A stretch of 64,000 nt of DNA, from positions 89,319 to 153,318 of the forward strand of contig JAEUTN010000008.1 of the NCBI GenBank assembly GCA_016787895.1, given 5' to 3'. This document shows, in pieces, positions 51,787 to 61,100 of this stretch (within the stretch, counting starts at the first letter, position 1; each line of letters starts with the position of its first letter). The position numbers and the translations under genes are program-made. Below the pieces are notes generated by a model. That model searched no databases, was not told where the DNA came from, and was given only the letters and a program-made list of their open reading frames with translations. This DNA is from Bacteroidia bacterium (GTDB taxonomy: Bacteria; Bacteroidota; Bacteroidia; B-17B0; Aurantibacillaceae).

Positions 51787-54162
51787 TTATTTCAACTTGG
51801 TAATGATAAACTCCGTACGGCGGTTGATGCTGTGTTCTTCCTCCGTGCAGGTAGAAATAACCTTGTCTTCACAAGCGCAGGCATTCAAAAGTTTGGTCTC
51901 CCCGTAGCCTTTGCCCACAATTCTTTCTTTCTTAATGCCCTTCTTCACAATATAAGCGGCGCTGGCTTTGGCGCGCTGATCAGAAAGTTTCAGATTGGAT
52001 TTTGCGCTGGAACGGCAATCGGTGTGCGAGCCCAGCTCAATGTACATGCCCGGGTATTCGTTCATCACCTGTACAATTTTATCCAGTTCGGTAGCTGCAT
52101 CCGGACGTATGGTGGATTTACCCAGATCAAAGTATATCGGTTTCAGGTCTATCATTTTGGCGAGGTCCATGCCCACTTCAATTTTGCCCAGTGAAAAACT
52201 CATGCTCTGGTTCATGTCTAAAACTCCCGGCGAAGTAATGTCCTTGGTAAACACAAGGGTTCTTTGCAAATACCCCGGCTTATCCAAACGAATCAGAAAA
52301 GCCAGTTTATCGCCTATGCGTTTATCCGGTAACTGAAGCGTGTAAACGCCTGAATCGCCTGTAACAAAGGCCGGGTACTCAAAACTGGTGTTGATATCGG
52401 TAATGCGTATGGTCACACTATCCAGCAAGGTCGCGCTTTTTGCATCAGTAATCAGGGCCTTTACCGAAATTCTCGGGTCTTTCTCTACGATGATTTCTTT
52501 TGTGAAGGCTTCATCGGGAGAAGATTCCGCGTTTAAGCTGTCGCTGAGCGGAAAATAACCGGCTTCTGCAAAATGAATTCTGTATTGGGTATCGTCCTCT
52601 ACCGAAAGTAAATACTGCCCCTTATCATTGGTCATCAGCGAGTCTCCATTCACTGTAAAACGCAAAGAGTCTACAGGTTCTCCGCTTTGTTTGTCCAACA
52701 AGGTTACGGTTACGTCCTTGCCGCGTTTTACTTTTCTAAGGATGCTCAAATCGTAAATATCATCGTCCATATCACCGGCTTTGCGGTTGGAGGAAATGTA
52801 CCCGGTTTTTAAATCTTCGCCAATGTACAGTGCAAAATCGTCGTATTGAGAGTTCACAGGAATACCCATATTATAAATGCGTGTCACTTGTCCGTTTTTC
52901 ATTTTGGCCTCGTAAATATCAAGCCCACCTAAACCACTATGACCGTTGGATGCAAAATAAAAAATACTATCCGGCGAAAAATACGGGAACACATCGCTGC
53001 CGGCGGTATTCACCTTATCGCCCATGTTCTCTACTTTGCCCCAAACTCCGAGCGAATCTTTTTTCACACGGTAAATATCCATTCCTCCATAACCTCCGGG
53101 CATATCGGAAGCAAAAAATAAGGTGTAACCATCAGGTGAAATACTGGGGTGTGTAAAATTGTACTGAATATTATCAAACGGCATCATTTCCACTTCACTG
53201 AACCCATTCTCATCCAGGTAAGCCATTAAAATGGCTAGCTTGGATAGGCCTTCCTTGGATTTATCGTCCTTGCCCACATTATTGCGGGTAAAATACACCA
53301 TGTTGTAATCCTTGGTGAAGGAAATGGGACCATCGTTAAATTTAGAATTCAAATCTCCCATAAACAAAATGGGTTTCATTTCTTTTCCGTTCCCATCCTT
53401 GCGGGTGGCATACATTTTTAAGTACGCCGAATTGGTCCAGGCATGCTCTGTTCTGATCCAGGATACTTTGGTTCTTGCGGAGGCGAACACTGTGGCATCA
53501 TAAAATTTGATGGCGCAAATGTCGCTTTTGTCGGAGTTGAAAGAAGCCGGTGTGAGGCTGTAGGCATCGGCGTTTTTGGTAAACTCTTTGTTTTTTTCAA
53601 AGGAAGAAGCCAGTTCTTTTCCGCGGGAATCCAAACTGAACTTTTCGAAAAAGGCTTTTGCTTTGTCGTTTTCTCCGTTTTCCATGAGGGCTTCTCCGTA
53701 ATACAATTCCTGTATGGGTTCAGCCATCCCCATGTTCACCAGGGCTCCGTAATTTTCAATCTGGCCTTTGATGTTACTGGTCAGGCGGTAACACTCCCCA
53801 AGATTAGACAGGATGAGCTTATTGGCGGCATCGGTTTTTTTAGCTTTTTCGTAATAAGGAATGGCTTCAGAATAGGCTTGCTGTGCAAACAAAAGATTCG
53901 CTTTTTTAAGCGCTGCCGACTCAGCCGGTTTTGGCGCCCGTACTTCAGGAGCGTCAGAAACAGCCGAGGTATCCAAAGGCGGAGGGCTGTCCATCAACTG
54001 AAGGTCTTTTTCAGTGATGATGGTTTCATCCCCTTGTGTTTTGACTGACAAGGTATCGGGTGCCAGGGGTTTGGTGCCGCTGGAATCAGGCGGAACCTGT
54101 GAGAACACGTGTAAACTTAAGGTAAGTAAAGAGAAACAAACAACAAACTTCAAATCTTTCAT
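51787..54162 (-). CDS. OmpA family protein with TPR, PD40 propeller and CarboxypepD_reg-like domains (PorE/T9SS-associated type)
   Basis: The 791-residue protein starts with a signal peptide (MKDLKFVVCFSLLTLSLHVFSQ). In order: TPR-like helices (ANLLFAQQAYSEAIPYYEKAKK, LSNLGECYRLT), a PD40 propeller (HPSISPDGYTLFFASDMPGGYGGMDIY, FPYFSPDSIFYFASNGHSGLGGLDIYEAK), one or two Ig/carboxypeptidase-regulatory-like domains (GEPVDSLRFTVNG, LLDSVTIRITD) and a C-terminal OmpA domain (PIYFDLGKSTIRPDAATELDKI, ELGSHTDCRSSAKSNLKLSDQRAKA). This domain order is that of PorE/Fjoh_1645-like proteins that bind peptidoglycan and tie the T9SS to the wall. I use the internal ATG. It follows the PorP/SprF gene by 16 bases. 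Confidence 0.88.
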   Translation of the reverse strand: MKDLKFVVCFSLLTLSLHVFSQVPPDSSGTKPLAPDTLSVKTQGDETIITEKDLQLMDSPPPLDTSAVSDAPEVRAPKPAESAALKKANLLFAQQAYSEAIPYYEKAKKTDAANKLILSNLGECYRLTSNIKGQIENYGALVNMGMAEPIQELYYGEALMENGENDKAKAFFEKFSLDSRGKELASSFEKNKEFTKNADAYSLTPASFNSDKSDICAIKFYDATVFASARTKVSWIRTEHAWTNSAYLKMYATRKDGNGKEMKPILFMGDLNSKFNDGPISFTKDYNMVYFTRNNVGKDDKSKEGLSKLAILMAYLDENGFSEVEMMPFDNIQYNFTHPSISPDGYTLFFASDMPGGYGGMDIYRVKKDSLGVWGKVENMGDKVNTAGSDVFPYFSPDSIFYFASNGHSGLGGLDIYEAKMKNGQVTRIYNMGIPVNSQYDDFALYIGEDLKTGYISSNRKAGDMDDDIYDLSILRKVKRGKDVTVTLLDKQSGEPVDSLRFTVNGDSLMTNDKGQYLLSVEDDTQYRIHFAEAGYFPLSDSLNAESSPDEAFTKEIIVEKDPRISVKALITDAKSATLLDSVTIRITDINTSFEYPAFVTGDSGVYTLQLPDKRIGDKLAFLIRLDKPGYLQRTLVFTKDITSPGVLDMNQSMSFSLGKIEVGMDLAKMIDLKPIYFDLGKSTIRPDAATELDKIVQVMNEYPGMYIELGSHTDCRSSAKSNLKLSDQRAKASAAYIVKKGIKKERIVGKGYGETKLLNACACEDKVISTCTEEEHSINRRTEFIITKLK

Positions 54163-54178
54163 AAACGCAATAAAAATA

Positions 54179-55135
54179 TTAGAAATAACGCGGGGTAACC
54201 ACTTTTTTGCCTTTATAGGCAAACAAATAACTCAACACAAATTCATGCGAGCCCTGGGAGTATTTCTGAATTTGATTCACGCCGTAATCGTAAGAGTAGT
54301 TCACCAGAAACTGGCTGTTGACCTGATAACCCAACAACAGGGAGATGGCTGAACCGGTGCGGAAAGACAAACCTGTCCAGAAGGTTTCTTTGATCAGCAA
54401 ATTGGCTCCAAGGTCTAACTGCAATGGGGCTGCCGCAACGTATTTAATCATGGCGTTGGCCCTCAGTTTTAATTCATCGGTAAGCGTGAATAAATTACCT
54501 GCGGTAAAATAATAAGTCATTTTTTTGAATTGCACTTTTGAAGTTTTTACCGCGCCACCTCCACTGAAATTCATTTGGTTATCAATCAAACGGGGAATGG
54601 AAAAGCCACCATAAAAGGATTTGGTGTGGTAATACACCCCGGTGCCCAAATTGGGTGCGATGATGTTGGGTGAATTTTGTACCAGCTGAGGATCCACTGA
54701 ACCGTCATCGCTGACCTTCAATTCTGAAAAGCGATTCACCTGCATGTCGACCCCGGCCATTAAACCCAGGGCCAGCGTGCCTTTGTCCTGCACTTTTAAA
54801 CGGTACGCGTAATCCCCGTATATAAGGTTGCGTTGAAGCACCCCGATTTTTTCGTTGAGTATGCTTAAGCCTACGCCCATTTTTTCATTCACTATTGGGC
54901 CGTGCAAAGAGAAGGAAGTGGTTACCGGACGTCCGCTGAAATTCACCCATTGCTGCCTGTGAAGTAAAGTGGCGCTCATGGCTCCGTTACTTCCGGCGTA
55001 GGCAGGATTGATGAACATCTCGTTAAACATATAATTGGTGAAGAGGGCATCGTACTGGGCCCTTGAAACTGTGCTGCTGAATACAATCGCCAGAAGAGCA
55101 ATTAATCCTGAACTATTTTTTAAACTTCTTTTCAT
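54179..55135 (-). CDS. PorP/SprF family type IX secretion system membrane protein
   Basis: The 318-residue outer-membrane beta-barrel has the family opening AQYDALFTNYMFNEMFINPAYAGSNGAMSATLLHRQQWVNFSG and the closing KYSQGSHEFVLSYLF. PorP/SprF proteins are needed for secretion and surface attachment of type B sorting-domain proteins, which fits its place directly downstream of the giant adhesin. A signal peptide ends at SRAQ. I start at the ATG two codons after the TTG frame start. Confidence 0.94.
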   Translation of the reverse strand: MKRSLKNSSGLIALLAIVFSSTVSRAQYDALFTNYMFNEMFINPAYAGSNGAMSATLLHRQQWVNFSGRPVTTSFSLHGPIVNEKMGVGLSILNEKIGVLQRNLIYGDYAYRLKVQDKGTLALGLMAGVDMQVNRFSELKVSDDGSVDPQLVQNSPNIIAPNLGTGVYYHTKSFYGGFSIPRLIDNQMNFSGGGAVKTSKVQFKKMTYYFTAGNLFTLTDELKLRANAMIKYVAAAPLQLDLGANLLIKETFWTGLSFRTGSAISLLLGYQVNSQFLVNYSYDYGVNQIQKYSQGSHEFVLSYLFAYKGKKVVTPRYF

Positions 55136-55155
55136 AATCAATTTTTCTTAAACGA

Positions 55156-58100
55156 TTAATACTGTAATACGATAAATCCTGTGAACGGCTTGCTGTCGGT
55201 GCCTTTCAGTGTGAGAACGTAATAATACGTACCCTGAGGCAATTTGTTGTTGCCATTGCTTCCGCGGTTGGCAGCACCGTCCCAGGTGTTGTCGTAATCA
55301 GCGCTTTCGTATACTTTACTTCCCCATCGGTTGTAGATGATGAGTTCATTTTCTCCATCCGGTAATCCTTTGATTACAAAGGTTTCGTTAATGCCATCGC
55401 CGTTCGGACTAAAGCCCTGAGGGATAAACAAGGTAGGATTGGAAACCACCAATACCGTTGGAAGGTTGTCGGCCGGTTCGTTCCACACCCCATTGTTGTT
55501 GACATCAGGATTGTTACCATTACCCGAGGTATCTGAAACCAAGGTGTTTTTCGAATTGATAGCGGTTCCATTCGCGCTGTTTTTATATACACTCACCGAA
55601 TCGGTCACCACGTTGATCACAAAACTGATGCTGCTTTTCGCCCCCGGTGGCATTTTGCTTTGTGCAGGTTTAAGCAGCTGTACGTCGTTCTTGCCGTCGA
55701 AATTGCTGTTCACAAGCACTTGTCCGTTGCCGGATGCTACAGGTCCTGTTCTAACCGTGTATTTCGCCGGAGAACGCACGGCTTTTTCATAAAGGCTGTC
55801 CTTCACACTGACATTATACAAGGTATCATTGCCCAGGTTATGAATGGTGATGGTATACCTGAAATCAAAGGTGTTGTTATCCGATTTAATCGCCTCTCCT
55901 GTTTTTGTTAAACCAAAGAAAAGTTTAGGTGTGAAACTGAACACGGTAGGCTCGTTGTTGTTCATTGGGTTTAAATCCGCATCCGGATTAGGGTCCATTC
56001 CGTTTTGTGAAGAATCCGCCATCACCAGGGTCATAGAAGGCACCGCAGATGAATTGGCGGTTCCTTTAATGGTGTTTGAGAACGGACCAAAACGACCAAA
56101 TGGGGTCACGCGCACTGTAAAAAGAATGGTATCGGTTACTCCCACTCCAATCTGACTGCCGGCACTGTTGGTAAGGTTGGTTACCAAACCGCCATCGAAA
56201 GAACTGTTTAAGGAAAGGCTGCTGTTTCCTGATGCAATGGACGGAGCCGCAACCACAGTGAAGGTCATAGGGGAAGCAAACACCGCGTTAAGGTCTTCCT
56301 CTAAATTGACTTCGGTAAGCGGAACAGTACCATAGTTTTTGACAACAGTTTTTACTGTTACGTCATAGGTGCCATCATCATTGGTAATGATGGATGGAAT
56401 GGATTTGGCCAAACCAAAGGCGTTGATCTCACAGGAGGTTGGAGTGAGAATCAGCGTTGTGTCTTTTGTACAGCCTTTATCGTCAAAGAAACGTACTGTG
56501 TAAGCCACCGTAGTTTGCGGATTCGCCAGGGTATTGGTGATAATGCCGGTTGTTGGAATGCCGGTAGCGGTGATGTAGGTTGCGCTGCCGGTATACGTGC
56601 TGCCGCTCACCAAATCAAACTTATCCAGCGCTCCGAAATTAAATGCCAGGATAGTACCATTGTTGTTACTTACTGTTCCGTTACACGTGGCCGGAACTAT
56701 GGATGCTGTGATCACCACATCGGTATAGGTATCGATGCTGATGCTGGCAGTACCTGTGCACGAGCTGCTGAGGTCGGTTACGGTAACTGTATACACGCCT
56801 TGCAAAGTAGTGGTAATAATCTGGGTGGTACTGCTGCTTACTCCCGGTCCTGACCACACATACCCTGCATTGGTTGTTGTGTTGGCTGCGTTAAGTGTCA
56901 CCTGAGGTATAGCGCAGGTAATACTACTGCTGGTTGAACTGAGTGTAACACTTGGTATAGAGAAGTCCGTTGGCACATCCACAGTTACTGTGGTAATACA
57001 ACCGGTTTGATTATCGGTGACGGTGAGCGTGTAATTACCCCAGAAGTTTACTGCTGTTGGATTTTGAACATTTGACGTATAATTCAAAGGTCCGCTCCAG
57101 AAATAACTCACATTGGTATCAGTGGAAGCTCCAAAAAGATCCACCGTTGGTCCGGCACAGGAAATAATTCCACTCACACTGGCCGTTACATTGGCCGGCA
57201 GCGGATTCACAAGAATCTGCGCGGTGAAACTGCTGAAACAAAGTCCGGCATTATCACCATCTACCGTATAAGTGGTTGTAACCGTTGGACTTTCCACAAT
57301 GCTGGTTTGGTTGCTGCCTCCCGGAGACCAGGTGAAGCCGGCTGCGCCGCTTGCCGTAAGTGTAACTGTTCCGCCTGAACAAATGGTGCTGCTTTGAGGG
57401 CTCACAATAACTGTTGGGTTTTGTATCACCTGAACCGCCACCGTTTCAGTGCCTGTACACCCGTTGGCATCTTCACCTAAAACGGTGTAGGTAATGCTTA
57501 AGCTAGGTGTATCGCTCACCGAAGCGCCGGTTAAACCGATGGGTGACCAGGTGTAATTCACGGCCCCATTTGCCGTTAGACCTACTGTGGCGTTCTCACA
57601 AACAGCAGTGGCTGATGCAACCGCACTTAAAGTAGGGTTTGGATTTACCAGCAAACCAACAGTGGCTGTGTTTAAACAGGTGTTGGCATCCTGACCAAGC
57701 ACCGTGTAGGTGACTGAGCTTGCAGGGGTATCGTTGATGGTTGCACCGCTGAGTGAAACCGGACTCCAGGAATAGTTAACTGCGCCTCCGGCATTCAATG
57801 TTACACTGCCTCCCGCACAAATAACGGCGTTGGAAATGCTGGCGGTGACAACCGGAAGTGGATTCACCACAATTTGTATGGTTTGCGTTCCAACACATCC
57901 ACCATTGTCGCCGTTTACAGTATATGAACTCGTTACGGTAGGGCTTTGAACGATGGCAGCTGTGTTTTGATTACCGGGTTGCCAGGTGAAACTGGCCGCT
58001 CCATTCGCGGTTAAGGTCACAGAGTTGCCGGTACAAATAGCGGTTGAGCTTGGTGCGATGCTCAGGGTTGGAGGAAATACAACGATTATACCAACAGTGG

Positions 58101-61100
58101 CCGAATTAAAACATCCTGACGCTGATAAGCCATTCACTGTATACGTAGTGGGGCCCACCGGTTGATTGGTTACCACAGCTCCATTTGTATTCATTGGCAG
58201 CCAGGTATAGGTGGCGGCGCCGTTTGCTGTTAAGGTTGTGCTAAAACCTGAACAAACCGCCGAAGGGTTAGCCACTGCGGTAATGTTGGGCAAAGGAAGT
58301 ACAGTAACCAGCAATGTGGTTGATGAATTGCAGGCACCCAAATCTCCGCTAACTGTGTAGGTTGTTGTAACCGTTGGTGATTGCACCAGCGTACTGCCGG
58401 TAAAAGACCCCGGGAACCAGGTATAACTGCCCGCGCCAATCGCGGTAAGGGTAAGAGAGCTTGCGCTGCACACCGTATTGTTGCTCGCGCTGATACTGAT
58501 ACTTGGAGTTGGAAAGACGTTAAGTGTAAATACTGTAGAATTGCTACAACCATTTGCATTGCTTCCAAACAAGGTGTAGGTGCTGGTACTCAATGGACTT
58601 ACCGTAATACTTGTACTGTTTGAGCCCCCCGGTAACCAGGTGTAGCTGGTAGCACCAGAGGCTGTTAAAGTACTGGAGGCGCCACTGCAAATGCTGGCAT
58701 TGGAAGCTGAAACAGAAAGCACCGGCAAAGCATTAACCTGAACGCTGAGTGTAAAATTAGAACTGCAGGTGCCTGTTGCCCCCACCAAACTATAAACTGT
58801 AGTAACACTAGGGCACACCACTGCCGTACTGTTTGTTGATCCTGAACTCCAGGTATACGAGTTGGCACCAGTTGCTGTTAAGGTAGAACAATTGCCAATA
58901 CAAACAGCTGTTGGTGAAGCTCCGGCGTTTAGGGTGGGCGTAGGACTTACGTTTAATGTGGTATTCGCCTGACTTAAGCAACCCGATGCGTTAGCGCCGG
59001 TAACCGTGTATATGGTGGTGGACATTGGTGTTACGGTAACGCTAAGTCCGGTTAAGTTTCCTGGATTCCAGGTGGCCGAACTTGCTCCCGTCACATTTAA
59101 AGTAGCCGTTGTGCCACTGCAAAGATATGAACCACTTAAGCTGAAAACATTTACAGTTAAGCTTGGAACCGCGTTCACTGCAACTGAAACCGTACTTCCA
59201 TTAACACATCCGGCTGTACTGGTGCCGCTAACCGTATAGTTGGTGTTGGCTAAAGGACTTACTGTAACAGAAGCTCCTGTTAAATTACCCGGGTTCCAGG
59301 TATATGTTGAAGCGCCACTGGCAGTTAACGTACTTACGAAGCCGGGACAAATAGCGATTGGACTGGCAAATGCAGTCACCGATGGGATACTGTTCACTAC
59401 AAGGGTTAAAACTGAGCTACTCGAACAGGCACTTGCTGTTCCAACAACCGTATAGCTGCTCGTTGAGCCGGGTGATACAACTAAGGTTTGAGTTGTTGCA
59501 CCGCCCGGGAACCAGGAATAGGTGCTGGCACCGGTTACAGAAAGCGTAGCGCTGCTACCGGCACAGATGGCTGTAGGCGTGCTAACAGGTACAAGGGTTG
59601 GGAAAGGCACCCCAATAATGGTAATGGTATTTTGCCCAACACAGGATAAACTGCTGGTGCCTAATAATGTAAAGGTGGTAGTGGCATTAATTACCGGACT
59701 GATAGCAGATAAGGTTGATCCACCCGGTAACCAGGTATAGCTTACCGCTCCACCACCGGTTAAACCTACAAATCCACCCACGCAAATGGAAGGAACTGCA
59801 GCCGAGATGGTAATGCTTGGTGTAGGATTGACCACCACCTGCAGCGTGTTGCTGGTTAAACAGCCCAAAGCACTGGCTCCGGTAACAGTGTAAATGGTTG
59901 TTGCGGCAGGACTCACATTCACGTTGCTTCCACTCAATCCTCCCGGATTCCAGGTATAACCTGTGGCCCCGGAGGCACTTAAATTTGAGGTAAAGCCCGG
60001 ACAAATGGCTGTTGGAGTGGCCACTGGGTTAAGGGTTGGCCCGTTTTGCACACTTACGGTGATTGCTGCAGTTCCCGTACAACCCGCGGCTGAACCACTA
60101 ACGGTATAGTTGGTATTGATGGTTGGACTTACAATAGCCGTTGAGCCGTTGATGTTGCCCGGATTCCAGGTGTAACCCGTAGCGCCAATGGCACTGAGGG
60201 TTGATGAAAATCCAATACAAATAGGGTTAGGCGAGGCGGATGGAACCACTGTAGGTATAGGTACAACCAATATGCTTATGGTACTTGTTCCAAGACATCC
60301 GAATCCATTGGCACCAATTAAGGTATAGATGGTTGTTGCAGATGGAGTCACGGTGGCACTTAAGCCCCCGAGTCCGCCGGGGTTCCAGGTGTATACCCCT
60401 GCCCCGCTGGCAGTAAGCACTACTGAACCTCCGGCACAAATGGATGCGCTGGAAGCGCTTATACTCACTGTTGGTGCAGGATTTACCAGCACCTGTACTG
60501 TTTGAGTGGTTAAACAGCCAATGGCGTTATTGCCGGTAACGGAGTAAACCGTAGTGGCGGCAGGACTGACGTTGATGTTCGCTCCCGTTGCGCCGCCCGG
60601 ATTCCAGGTATAACCCAAAGCTCCACTGGCGCTTAAATTGGAACTAAAGCCCGGGCAAATCGCCGTTGGGCTGGCCACCGGATTTAATGTAGGACCGTTC
60701 AATACTGATACCACGACAGTGGTTGAACTACTGCAACCGGCTGCGCTTCCAAGCACCGTATATGTTGTGGTGGTGATTGGACTAACGGTAACCGGACTGC
60801 CGTTGAGGTTGCCGGGGTTCCAGGTATAATTGGTAGCTCCGGTTGCGCTCAGTGTGGATGAAGACCCCAAACAAATGCTGGGCGGATTCGCGCCCGGAAC
60901 CACAGTTGGTAAAGGCACCACAAGCACCGAAACCAACGTTTGAGAAGAACAACCAAAAGCGTTGGTTCCCGTAAGGGTATAGGTTGTGCTGTTGACAGGA
61001 AAATCAAACAAAATAGCACCGGTGAAAGCTCCCGGGTTCCAGGTGTAATTGGTGGCACCTGAAGCTGTATAACTGATAGAACCACCTGCGCAAATGGATG